Shown here: piece after piece, positions 1-11,570 of the stretch | Position numbering within the stretch: position 1 is the stretch's first letter | Layout of the letters: each line of letters begins with the position of its first letter | Source of the DNA: Oenanthe sinensis | Taxonomy: Eukaryota > Streptophyta > Magnoliopsida > Apiales > Apiaceae | Direction: 5' to 3' | DNA length: 64,000 nt | Assembly: GCA_028671895.1 (NCBI GenBank) | Contig: JAPMAC010000231.1 | Coordinates: 8,210,001 to 8,274,000 of the forward strand | The notes under the pieces: model-generated | The model's input: the letters and a program-made list of their open reading frames with translations, nothing else | Told to the model about the DNA's origin: nothing | Databases searched by the model: none | Position numbers and translations under genes: made by a program

Positions 1-1960
1 GAATGCTTAACAATACAGTACTAGGCCTTCAAAGCAACAACCACTGTTTAGTTACTCAGAATCAATGTGAAACATACATTGACACAAGTATTTAAAAACA
101 AATCATTTTACAAATGGTTGATACCTCGAAGTTAAAACAATTTTTCCAAATAAAATAGCAGTCACAAAGTTTCTGCCACTTTAAAAAGAAAAATTAAGAG
201 AGAAAACGGTTTTGAAAATATAGCATTTAAAACTAGCTTTGGAGAGAGGATAAAATATTTTGAGATTTAAAGAAAGATTATCCTCAAGAAAAGTTTGATT
301 CACACCCTAGGATTGGAAAAATAAAGTAGGGCCGTAAATCAAATGATTTTCAAAAGAGAAGTTTTGAAAAATAATTTTGATGTTTTCTTCTCTGAAACTG
401 ATAGAAAAATGAATGTATCTTTGAATAAAATGTTTTGAAAAAGAAATAGACAAAAATTTCTTTTAAATACATTCAGGAATCAGTCAAAGAAAGAAAACTA
501 AATATATTAATACTAACGGCTTTTTCAAAAACCAATTTTTACTTAGAATAAAAACTAAGCAAATCCATTAGTATCAATATATCACAATTATTTTATAATA
601 AAATATTATTCAATTATCATAAAGTAATAAAAGATAATAATTATACTACAAATAATTATGCTTCGAAATTATTTTAATATACTTAAATCATGGTACCAAT
701 ATATCACTGAATTGTTTTATATCATCATGATTTAAACAAATCAAAATAAATTAAATACTTATGCTGCACTAAGCAATTGCCAATCACATGCATATATATA
801 AATTAACTAAACATGACAATCATTCAGTAGAACAATAAGCACTAAGACATATTTTTATTATTAGTGATTTCAGATAAGCAACTTGTGTTACCACTAATAT
901 TAAAAATATCACAATTAATTGCACGTTGATACCAATTATTCCATATTTATCAATAATTTCAAGATGCAAGAAATTGTGCTTCTTATATTTTATCAAATCA
1001 AAATTATGAAACTGATAATCATTGTATTGCTTCAATCCATAATTTTAATAGGATAAAATAATTTTGCTAAATACTAAAATATTCATAAGATTGAATATTA
1101 GCATCTAACTTCCTACACTATATCTAATAATTGTCACTCTAGCATATTACAATTATACTCATAACAATTATTATTGATATATGTAAGCTCGAGAAAATAG
1201 TTGAATAGAAATTCACAAGTCCTTTAAATATAGACATTTAAAACTTGTGTTCCTAATTGCAACTTCTCGCAACAAAAACAAATTTAGAAATATTTTCTAA
1301 GTATATAAAATATTGAGAATTTTATACACATAACTTAGAAAATACTTCGTCTTTCAATATTAGTGAGTTTTGAAATATGCATCAATTACTTATAACAGAA
1401 ATTCTAAATACTGTCACTAATATCAAAAGTATCACAATTATTTGTAATAAAATATTTAAGAATATCATAGCAAAATATCAGAGCAATTAAGCAAGATATC
1501 ATTGACTAATACTCATCAAATATTAATCATACAAATAATTATGCTTCTAACTTATGCTAAATAATTTAACTACCACTTATGTATATTGCATTTCAAGTAT
1601 GATAATTAAACTAGTAGCAATAAGCATGAGGTACTGGATTTAAAAGAAATTCACAAGTCCTTTAAATATGAACAATCTAATACTTGGGAACTCATTTAAG
1701 AATTCCTTGCAGATGGGATTTCCAACAAATATGCAAATAAATAATATCCCAAGTTTACTAACCAACTTAGATAAAATGAATTCATCAAGTTATTTAGCAA
1801 AGATCTGCAAGTTATTCTATTAAGGACAATCTTGAAAGAACTGATACCTGGTGTCCATGAGCTTGTTCCATAAGTGGTGTGGAGAGATCAACAGAGTTGT
1901 TGGAGTTGAAGTGGTTTCATTGTCTAGTAGATCAGAGCATCACATTCACTAGCTGCTTTA
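1..1960. other. AT-rich non-coding stretch with diverged internal repeats
   Basis: No supported gene. The sequence is very AT-rich. Some blocks recur in diverged form: AATTCACAAGTCCTTTAAAT near 1210 and 1650, and a CAAATAATTATGCTTC block near 650 and 1535. This suggests an old internal duplication of about 0.45-0.9 kb, or the body of a decayed LTR. The only ORF longer than 60 codons (820-1035, minus) has no recognisable motif and low-complexity composition. The stretch lies downstream of the RNase H end of the minus-strand element G1, so it may include that element's other LTR, but I could not identify termini. Confidence 0.5.
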
Positions 1961-1964
1961 AGTT

Positions 1965-4665
1965 TAGCCTTTGCTGCAACTATGTGTGTTGAATGCTTTC
2001 TCTCATTTCAACAAGAATCCAACTTCTTCCACGAAATTGACAGCTTCTAGGAATGACTTCCCTGTCTTTCTTACAACCTGCATCATCTATATCTATATAG
2101 CCAATTAGGTTAAACCTATTATCTTCAGGGTCCCAGATTCCAAGAATTGGTGATCCCCTAAGATATCTAACAATTCATAACTTAGCTATAAGATAAGATT
2201 CTCTAGTATCCATTTGGAAACTTGCACATAGGCATATCGAGAATAAAATACATGGTCTTTATGCACTTGAATAAGTAATGAGCTGGTCATACCTCTATAG
2301 CTTGTCACTTCAGTTCATTTACCTGATTTGCCCTGATCAAGCTTAGTGGTCTGTTAGAAAGAAGTCTTGGCAGGTCTAGAATCTTCCAAATTGCGCATTT
2401 TCAAAAGATCATTGACTAACTTTAATTGCCATCATTCTTTCGAATTATTTACAATTAAAAAAGAATTGCAACTCTTCCAACATGCTCATCTTGTACCTAC
2501 TCTGCATTAACTTAGCAATAAACTCTTGCCAAATTTTCATTAGTAGACCCACATATAATATAATCATGGTATTCTTGCACATATATTACATTGTGTGTGC
2601 TTTGTATTCTAGAGAGATATATGTGTATATAACTACTCTAATATAAAATCAACTTCAAGTAATTAGTAGTTAGAGTGTCATACCATGTCCTTGACAATTT
2701 GCTTGAATCCCTACCTCCGTCATAGAAGAGCTTGGAAAAAGAATGATATACAAATTCCAATGGATCTGCAACTTCAAAGTTCAGGAGTTGTACATCAACT
2801 TCAACTTCTAACTCACCATTCAGGAGTGCACTTGTTCACATTCATCTGATAGATCTTCATGCTTGAATGCTCCACATGTGCTAGGAATATCCTAATGTTA
2901 GGCCCTTATCTTGTTAGGCCCAAAAAGAATCAAGTCTCATCACTGATGCTTACTGTTTGATCTTGAAAGTCCCGAAGATTCTGTTTCCATCATCATCGTT
3001 ACCTTCTACTTGATATTAACCTGTAGCAACCAGTTTGGCTTTGTCCCTCATAACAATGCAAAAAATTATCCAGTTTCTGTGAACCCTTACTGTACCAATT
3101 TCAGCTTCGACTTGTGGTCTGGGTTCCAGCTTCAGTAGTTTCTGCTTTTGAACTGATTGAGATCATCTTGCATTTGCAATCACCCAATCTGGATCAATCA
3201 GTGCATCTTCACTATTCTTTGGGATACCAAATGTTGATTGTTGGGTCCCGAAAAATATATGTTCATCTTGATTAGCACTTCTAGCCTTTACTCAAAATCC
3301 GGTTTACTAAGAACTAGACTCCAGGAATGACTTTGACTTCAAACCCTTTGTCTCGGCAGATATGTTCTTGATGTATTCCTTTGATCTTTATTGTGTTGAG
3401 TACGACTAGTAGATCCTTCTATTGTTTTGCTCCCCTTGAGTTGCTGTTAGGATGTGTAGAAGATCCTTCACCTTTTTCAGTGGATTCTGTTAAAGTCCAC
3501 GAGTTGTGTAGTTTCACTACCAATTCCACTAATAGGATCTAAATCAACATCATTATCATTGTTTCCTTCTGCAACCTCAGTTTCATCATCAGTATCTGAA
3601 TTTGACTCTGACAAGATGTCAAACTTCAAAGATTTAGAATAGTCTTTCATTTGAATGCTTGGGAGCTTGGTGTAGTAGGTCGACACATTCAGACTTTTAA
3701 TCACCTTCTGGTTTTTCATCATTAATGAGTAGTCGAGGAAAATTGTTCCTTGAGTCTTAACTTCTTGTCAAGATACTCATTTAAATCTTCAGTAATTATC
3801 AATTTCCTCCAAACACACGAAAGAGCTTTAGTGTTTGCTTCTGGTTGGCCATTAACTCGTATGATGTCTTTTCATGATCTTGTTGATTAAAGCAGCATGC
3901 TGTGTTAACTGCTTCAGCTTCAAAGTACCTTTTTCAGTGCAGAATTCATATAGAACTTCATTCGCGAAATTCAGTTCCATTATCTGACTTCAAAGTTCTC
4001 ACATCTTATTTTGCTTCCAACTTGATCTACTTGATGTGATCAATCACTATCTGTGACATTTTATCTGTTGAATGCACGAACATCACCAACTTGTAACTAG
4101 GGTTGTCATTAACCACCACTAAGCATATTTCTTTCATGACATAATTTGCTTCAGTGTGATGTTTTTATTGACTTCCCTATATGACATACTTCAAAATGTC
4201 CTTCTTGATAGAATTCCATTAGAAGAAGTCCTCTCACCAATTTCATCTTTATCAAAGAATCCATTGTCTTGTTCACCAAGTGTGAGAGCTTCTTTTTCCA
4301 TAGCTAACTCTTTATTGATGAAGCTTTACTGAAAAGTTCACTTCACCTTTGCATATATAATCCATGTCAGCTACGAACAGACTTCCTCACTCTCAGTTGA
4401 GTGAGCTTCCAACCTTCTTGTTTGAGATCAAACACTTTTTCCTTTTCAATGATTTTCCAGAAAACCCTTAACAAAGAATTCCCTAGTGCCCTGTAGATAG
4501 TGCTTAAGTCCTTCCACAAGAAAGATGCTTCCACTGATGACAGTTCTTAAATCATGATAGCCATATCCCTTGCACATCCTTTGCTGTCATCTCCAAAGGT
4601 TACCATCGGGGAGGCCTTCTCAACCACTGTGATATTAGAGCTTTAATCTTAATCATATGCCTCGA
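1965..4665 (-). pseudogene. copia pol remnant of G1 (PR-linker, IN, RT, RNase H)
   Basis: Read on the minus strand, short recognisable blocks appear in the right order: a VTFGDDSKG-like block between protease and integrase (about 4620), an integrase core KSDNGTEF block (about 3980), the integrase C-terminal block EAVNTACC (about 3920), an RT start DPDWVIA (about 3210), a WYDTL block (about 2690), a degenerate YVDD region (about 2560), TTKLDQ (about 2350) and an RNase H GYIDIDDAGCKKDR block (about 2090). Frames change constantly and stops are frequent, so nothing longer than about 80 codons is open. The ORF at 3477-3722 is the acidic spacer between integrase and RT. This is an old, non-functional copy. 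Confidence 0.75.
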
Positions 4666-6690
4666 ACATTAAATGTCACGAAGTCACATAACTTTTGCCT
4701 TTAGTTACATACTCTTCAATCACAAATGATTAAGCTTCTTGGTACTCAATTTTAATTGAGTCCAGATGGGTTAGAGATATTATCAGAGGTAACAACAGCT
4801 TTAATATGCATAAAGCACATGGATAGAAGAACTAACAAATTAATTACTAATTCTGTCTAGTCCATTTCTGTCGTTGTCTAACATTTTTAACTATCTCTAA
4901 TTACCTAAGTCAGTTTTAGATTTATCCTCGAATCTACAAATGTTACTGACAACTTAGATAATTCTACCATCTTATCCCTAACAAGCAATACATGATCTAA
5001 TATGACATTTAAGTGCAACTATGTGAGTGCAAGCAAATCATGTGAAAATAAGCACATAAACAATTTAAGAATATGCAGAATATTTGAATAAAACATTATA
5101 AGCAATATCAAATTCAACATATACTTATCAAGTCATTTATCACAATAAGAACAAATATAAAATATCTAATCTATGACCTGTTTGTCTATTAGCAATTTTC
5201 ACAACATTAGCAGAGGTATTAAATCACAGAAGATTTAAATCAAGTTCCAGCAAATATTCAGGAATACACCTAACCGTCTAGAACACCCTATCTAATTCTA
5301 GATATTCATTTTACTGCATATAAAATCAAGTATGAAATGTACTTATCTAAACTCATGAATCCTAGCATGCAATCTTATTCTTAGCAATCAATTAAGCATT
5401 TAAGTCCTAAGATGCTAACATGCTGACATGAATATAATACATTTCAATACCTAATCATCATACAGTTCTGAATTAGATAAACGTATACTAGTTAGAATGT
5501 GTACCTGTGAAGTGCTTAGTGATTCATCTCTAGTGTTGGTCATTGATGTCAGATATTCATTTGGTTCATCACTGTCACTGATAGAATCAACCTTGCATTT
5601 AACTTCATCAACAAATGATTTCCCTTGCTGCATCCTCACTAATGCTTGAGATTCCTGCTACAACCCAACATAGTGTCTGTCATCTTTTGCTTGTACAGGC
5701 TTCTTCAAACTGTGTAGCAAACCCCTGATCTTGTCTTTCAAATATAAACCATCCCTGTCTTGCAACCACCTCTTGAACTGAATCTAATGTCACTGAACTT
5801 CCTGTTGTCCTGCAGGCTTGACTTGCAGTCCAGTTCTCAAGATATTCCAAAGTGTCAAATTCACATGCAACACCTTGACCACTACCTCGAGCTTCAACAT
5901 CTTCAATTCAGCTTCTTGGATCATTTCGTTTCTGTTCAGAGGTTCTCAACCTTGACTTCAATCAAATTGGTTCCTGGGTCACAAATACAGTGGATATGCC
6001 AACAACCTGCTTTACCAAATATTATCTTCTTCAGCTCTTATTCTAGTTCATAGGCCTTCAGCACATACAGGTCTTTTACAGACAATGTGGTTGTATCCTT
6101 AAATCCCTGTTGGCTGTATCCTGTATTCCAGATGATCTGCAGTGTTAGCACGAACTTCCTGTAATCTCCCTGTAGAATAATCTTTAAGGCTTGTACTGAG
6201 ATTTCAGGTAGTCCAGTCTGTTCTCCTTCACTACTTCAAAACCCCTAAGATTTTTCATCCAAAAATTCAACTCAAATTAACCAAAAACTGTACCCAAATA
6301 ATTTCTTCTTTTGTAGCTTCCAAAATATTAGTGGGATCCTATGGAGTAAACCTCTGAGGAAATTAATACCACTATTTCTTCGACCTGTTCCAGAATAAGC
6401 TTCATTGGATAATCTTCAGTCAATTTTCGTTGTCTTCAATACCTGGAAAAATCTTCAACTACTAACCCTTGAGCACCCTCGAATTAATATTTAAGAAAAA
6501 TTTAGATTTACAGAATTTTTAATTTTCTTAGAAAATAAATTAATCAAAAATAAAAATATACAACAAATTAATTTTCAAGAATTTCGAATTTTCTTAAAAA
6601 TTAAAATATCGTAAATTAATATTTAAGAAAAATTTTAGTTTTCAAGAATTTTAAATTTTCTGCAAAAATAAATAAATCTAAAATAAAAAT
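4666..6690 (-). other. G1 leader/gag region, unrecognised remnants
   Basis: By position this should hold the protease start, gag and leader of G1. I could not recognise a CCHC knuckle or gag block. A 62-codon minus ORF (5451-5639) is acidic and Ser-rich (SDSDEPNEYL) and could be a gag or spacer remnant. The segment 4780-5440 is AT-rich and looks non-coding. Assignment to G1 rests only on its place between the pol remnant and the PBS. Confidence 0.4.
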
Positions 6691-6697
6691 TAAAAGG

Positions 6698-6847
6698 TAA
6701 CTATCGGGGTGGAGATAACCATCGGGCGGAATTATAATTCTCCAAAAATAATAACTATCGGGGGAATATATATTTCCAGGCTAACTATGGGAAGTTGTAG
6801 TCAAATGGACTAACTATCGGGGACGTGGCAAGTGCTCTAACTATCGG
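6698..6847. promoter_or_regulatory. Cluster of TAAC(T/C)ATCGG motifs
   Basis: TAACTATCGG or TAACCATCGG begins at about 6698, 6716, 6752, 6811 and 6838, with a variant (CTAACTATGG) at 6781. Further copies lie at 8133, 8172-8192 (palindrome) and 8246-8262 in the adjacent LTR. The inverse, GATAGTTA, resembles plant MYB-type binding sites. That is an analogy, not a demonstrated function. Confidence 0.5.
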
Positions 6848-7022
6848 ACAACTTCCCTTGACAGTTGGCGCGTGGGCTGGTCTTCTGCGCGTGTCATACA
6901 AAACATTATTGGCGGTGCGCGTGTCCAATGGTCACCAGCTGCGTGACCAACATGTAATCCAAATTGTCATGGCCGAGTTGAAGTTTAACTGGACCACACA
7001 TTTTTTTTTTTTTGTTCAATAA

Positions 7023-7265
7023 ATTTTAATCTTAAACTTTATTAAATTTATAAAATAAACTAATTAAAATTTATAATATAAACAAATAAAAGTTTATAAA
7101 ATAAATTTTATAAAAGTTTACAAAATAAATTTTATTTAAACTTTATAAAATAAACTAATTAAAATTTATGAAATAAACTAATTAAAATTTATGACATAAA
7201 CTAATAAAATTTTATAAAATAAATTTTATAAAGTTTATAAAATAAACTTATTAAAAGTTTAAAAT
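7023..7265. repeat. AT-rich imperfect tandem repeat
   Basis: Repeated units of the type TTATAAAATAAACTAATTAAAA, about 25-35 bp each with length variation, fill the segment between the motif cluster and the PBS of G1. A run of T lies just upstream at 7003-7014. No coding content is seen. Confidence 0.65.
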
Positions 7266-7366
7266 TAAACTTATTTAACAAAGCCTCTAATCATTGTGAG
7301 TCCAAGGAGCTTCAACACGGTGAGCTTCACTGGGCTACGGATCCTGATTTGTATATCAACCAGTCA

Positions 7367-7378
7367 GCTCTGATACCA
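7367..7378 (-). other. PBS of G1 (initiator Met tRNA type)
   Basis: The plus strand reads GCTCTGATACCA, the reverse complement of TGGTATCAGAGC, which pairs with the 3' end of plant initiator tRNA-Met. It lies two bases from the LTR end at 7381. This fixes G1 on the minus strand with its 5' LTR to the right. Confidence 0.85.
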
Positions 7379-7380
7379 AT

Positions 7381-9177
7381 TGTTAGGCCCCGGAAGTATC
7401 GTAGAAGGGGGGTTGAATACGATACTCACTAAATCAAAGAATTCTTTCTAATCTTTTACGGATAAATAATTTAGAGTTCGGTTAGTGGGCTCGTGTTCTT
7501 GAGGTGAATAGTGTTTACGGAGCTGTTTACTAATTTTCTGTGTTTAGAATTAATCATTTCGATTCTAGAAAATTAGCAGGAAAATAAACAACACAAGATT
7601 CGGGGAATATATCATTTGATAAATATAAACCCTGAGGTTGCTACACCCGGTCAACAAATCCGGTCCGAAGAACAAGTTCTTCGCTGCTTAACAAAAACAT
7701 ATAACTCTCAATTTCCTATACAAGTATTTCTAGATCAGTACAAAGGAAACTAAGACCGTAGAGAGTGATATATAGTGACCCTGAACATTTTCCGTTAAGG
7801 GACCGGCCACTAATACATCTCCGGTGAGGAGGTATAGATTTTTCTGGTGTTCTCTCCTCTCCGGCTTCGTCTTCTCTCTCTCTGTATATTTTTGTTGTGT
7901 TGCAGAAGACTCTGCCAAATGAATGGCTCTGCTTCAATTTATGTGTAGACTTTTTCAGTATAACTACGTGGCTTCATGTGGTCCAAGTAACTGAGCTGCT
8001 TCTTCACATCTGTTTTTCCTTAAGTATCGGGAACAATTTACTGATTAATTGTTTAAGTATCGATGAGTCTGTAGAATAACCATCTGAGACTTAAAACAAT
8101 TCTTGAAATAAAATCAATTACTTCAAACTTAGTAACCATCGGGAAGTGGGTTGTTGGCTTTTGTTTCTTTTCCGATAGTTAGTAACTATCGGCTAATAGG
8201 ACAAAATAAGCCCTTGAATTATTCACCATTTCTTTTCTTTCACCCGATGGTTGTTAACCATCTGTGAATAAGACAAAATAGCTTTATAACCATTGGTGAA
8301 TAAGACGAAATAGCTTGACCAAGTTGACTTCTGGATACAGCTTCTGTAGTCTTCTTTACTTAGCCAATTTCGAACCTGATAAGCCCTTAATATAATTTCT
8401 TCCACTGAAACCAAGTCAAATAAATATTTCCTTGTTAATTCGACATTGATGTATTCCGGGCTTAGTCACATACCACTTCACTTGTTACTAATTTAATTAT
8501 ACAGTCAATTCTTCTGATTCATAGATGCAATTCTCAATCTCTTTTGTGCTGACGTTTGGTGCAACTGGTCTGGTTCACAAACGACTAACACGATCTTGAT
8601 CTTCACATCTTCTTTACAATACAATTGACTTTGTTCCTTGTTGACTAAAAGTGCTTCGATTGTAAGTACATTGGAATCCTCTGGCACTTATACTAAACCA
8701 TAAAAATATCTGAAACCCTGAACATCTTCGAACTTTATCCTTCACTGAAGTCTGAACATATGAATGAACTTCCTCCAAGAATCTATAATAGACTCCAAGA
8801 TTCCATCTAATATTTTGATTCTTTGTATTTGTCGTATATTCTATCTTATCGATTCCTGTACTTGAGCTCTGCAATTCATTGCTTGACTAATTTGCAGATT
8901 TGGATCACTAGAATCTTTCCGGTACTTTGACAACTGCTTCACTGCTTCCACATCCTTAAATACTTCAACCTTTACTCTTCACTGAGGCATGAACATATTA
9001 ATGAACTTCTTCCAGTGAGCTAATGCTTCAACTCTGTAGATTTCTTCTTTATCCTTTGTCTTTACCAAGTCTTCATGTCTTCCGGATTCCGGTGATAACT
9101 TCATATTCTTTACACGTCCTGTTCTTGTGTTGAGTTATAACCCTATGTTACATATAGGTCTATACATACAGCCTTTC
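7381..9177 (-). repeat. 5' LTR of G1 (right boundary uncertain)
   Basis: The LTR end starts at TGTTAGG next to the PBS. The opposite end is not recognised; 9177 is the outer limit because the A-element fragment starts at about 9178. The region holds more TAAC(T/C)ATCGG motifs, including a palindrome with 10-bp arms CCGATAGTTA (8172-8181) and TAACTATCGG (8183-8192) and a near-palindrome GATGGTT/AACCATC (8246-8262). Short overlapping ORFs at 7716-8874 show no copia motif and are treated as chance. Confidence 0.6.
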
Positions 9178-9847
9178 AAATAGGATCTATCATGTACGCG
9201 ATGTTATGTACTAGACCTGATGTTGCTCACTCAATTAGTGTGACTAGCAGATATCAGTCAAATCCAGGTGAAGACAACTGGAAAGCAGTGAAGAACATCC
9301 TTAAGTACTTGAGAAGGACTAAGGATATTTTTCTTGTTTTTGGTAGGTCTGAGTTGAAAATAGAGGGTTACACTGACTCTAGTTTTCAGTCAGAGTGTGA
9401 TGATAGTACATCCATGTCAGGGTATGTGTTTACTCTAAATGGTGGGGCGATTAGTTGGAGAAGTCGTAAGCAATCTACGACGGCTGACTCCATAGCAGAA
9501 GCAGAGTATATAGCTGCAAAGGAAGCTGTTTGGATGAAGAAATTTGTTTCTGAGTTGGGAGTAGTTCCTGGCATAGAGGGGCCTATTGTGTTATATTGTG
9601 ACAATAACGCTGCAATAGCTCATGCCAAGGAACCGAGGTCTCACAAGAATACCAAACATATATTGCGGCGGTTTCATTTGATTAGGGAGATCATTGAAAG
9701 AGGAGATGTCAAGATCGAAAGAGTTGACATACATAACAACATAGCAGACCCGTTCACGAAGCCGCTGTCTCAGTTAAATTTTGATCATCATAAGGAGCGG
9801 ATGGGTATTAGATACCAGAGTGATTGGCTTTAGGCCAAGTGGGAGAT
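9178..9847 (+). pseudogene. 5'-truncated A-family pol end (RNase H) plus PPT
   Basis: From about 9178 the sequence is nearly identical to 33313-33991 of element A. It encodes the RT-RNase H end: TRPDVAHS, GYTDSSFQSE, SKKQ/RKQ-type and AEAEYIA blocks, and YCDNNAAIA, with the last codon at 9833. A 12-bp deletion at about 9516 removes four codons found in the other copy. The PPT AAGTGGGAGAT (9837-9847) directly abuts the LTR at 9848. The piece therefore belongs to an upstream A unit whose 3' LTR also serves as the 5' LTR of the full A unit. Its left end is a sharp junction with G1. Confidence 0.9.
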
Positions 9848-11557
9848 TGAAAGTGTTTGACCTAAAACCAATCATGTATGATGAGTTAGGAAAAACTTTC
9901 TGCTACTCTTATTTAATTTCATTTGATAATAATAAAGTATTTATTTGTTATGTTACGGGCTTAATCTATTTGAAATGTATTAAATAAGATGTTCCATAAT
10001 TTAGAGCAAAGCTTTTAGAATTATAATAAGATTGTAATAATGAGATCTAGAAGATAATAGCTTTAGACTTAAACAGTTCTTGATCATAGGATAACTAATT
10101 GGAAATTGGTAAATCCGTAAAGATCAGTACATACTATGCTAGCTCTCTTTGAAAGATATCTGTTCTCATAGACATTTGTGTGGTGACACTATAGTTAGTA
10201 TGTATGTGCTTATTAAGGAATAAGTTCACTGAACATGACTCGATAAGTAGAACAACTAATGGAGTTTACTCATGTGTCGATAGTTGTTTATTAAGTAAAT
10301 AGTTGTACAAGTATCCTTAGACTTGAGATCGTTAGAGTACTCTCGTACACAATGATTTATGCTTTGGTTTAGTCCTTAATCTCTAGGACATTCATTAGGT
10401 CCATTCTGGGCATAGTGATTTGTGTATGGAGATAGTTAACGGATCAATAAAGGATCTGCCCCTTCCAGTAAAGGAAGTGAATATCCTATGTTATTCTTAG
10501 ATATGCAAGTTCAGGAATCTCTGACCAGAGTGAATGAAATTAGAAAGAGTTTCTAATTTGCATTAAAAGGAACTTTGCATTATGAATAAGAAATTATATG
10601 ATTAAATTAAATAGGCTTGACACGAGTTCCATGCCTTGTATTTAATTGGGATATTGAAGGGTAGAAGGAATTAATTGTACGGTAACTAATTACTGACAAG
10701 TTATAAGTATTCTAACCAATGATTTCGTATTATCTGGATAGTCGCGATATGTTGAGAAGCATCACTCACGATGTAGAATAAATATAATTAATCAGATTAA
10801 TTATATTTAATGAATTAATAGAATTCATATAAATAATAAATAAAATGTTTATTATTATTTATTTCTACTACCGGCTTAATATTAAATCTAAAGAGTCACA
10901 CCATAAAAGAGATTAAATTATAGATGAAGAAATAATTAATAATAACTAGTCATTATTTATTTATGAAATAAATAATTACTTAGCAAATTTTATAAAATAA
11001 TTAAATGAGATTTAATTGATTATAAATTATTTAAGATAAGATCTTAATATTATTAATTAAATATTTAATTAAAGTAATTAAATGTGAAGAGTGAATAATT
11101 TTCTAAAAGAGTTTAGAAAAAGGAATTAATGATTAAAATAGTTTTAATCATTAACTAATTAATTAATAAGATTAATTAATTAAAAAGGGAATTAATAATA
11201 AGATATTTATAGAAAATATCTCAGCTGAGATATTTGCATATAAATATAGGATTATAAACCCTAATAAAAAAAACCCTAATATTTGTGAGAAATATTTTAA
11301 AAGGGAGACAACCCTAATTTCCTCTCTAGCCTCCTCCTTCATCTTTTAGTTTGATTCTTGGTGGATATCTTTAGAGCACTCCACACTTGAGGGGTGATTG
11401 CAAGGATTGAAGAACAAGATCTTCTCTAGCTGTTGCCGGAAAGCAATCGAGGTATTCTTCAATTTATAAAATAGTTTTGTATCTATATGTATGTATACAT
11501 AGGAATATATGCAAATAAATGTTATTCAATGCTTCCGCTGGTGCATAAATTCCTACA
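9848..11557 (+). repeat. 5' (shared) LTR of A, 1710 bp
   Basis: It begins TGAAAGTGTTTGACC right after the PPT and ends CCTACA right before the PBS. A TATAAATA box is at 11239-11246. Telobox-like AAACCCTA motifs follow at about 11257 and 11272, and a splice-donor-like GAG|GTATTC has its GT at 11452. It matches 33992-35669 over its length, but the 3' copy lacks about 32 bp near its end and carries scattered substitutions. It is therefore an older pair than the B2 LTRs. Confidence 0.92.
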
Positions 11558-11558
11558 A

Positions 11559-11570
11559 TGGTATCAGAGC
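11559..11570 (+). other. PBS of A
   Basis: TGGTATCAGAGC follows the LTR end CCTACA after one base. It is the standard copia PBS complementary to initiator tRNA-Met. Confidence 0.93.

Larger units (their letters stand above)
1965..9177 (-). mobile_element. Element G1: decayed minus-strand Ty1-copia retrotransposon
   Basis: In minus orientation the order is LTR (7381 to at most 9177), PBS (7367-7378), leader/gag region (about 4666-7366), then PR-linker, integrase, RT and RNase H remnants (4665 down to 1965). This is copia order, with integrase before RT. The LTR end (TGTTAGGCCCCGG on the plus strand, followed by a run of G and TTGAATA) resembles SIRE/Maximus-type LTR ends; that subgroup name is from memory of such termini. 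The right end is cut by element A at about 9178. No downstream LTR was recognised at the left end. Confidence 0.7.

Noticed and set aside
7367..7378. tRNA-Met-like sequence
   Set aside because: Only 12 bases match and they sit against an LTR, so it is a primer binding site, not a tRNA gene. The same applies at 11559, 15226, 23478 and 43441.
7716..8874. Several overlapping 60-86-codon ORFs
   Set aside because: They overlap on both strands within the G1 LTR and show no copia or known domain.
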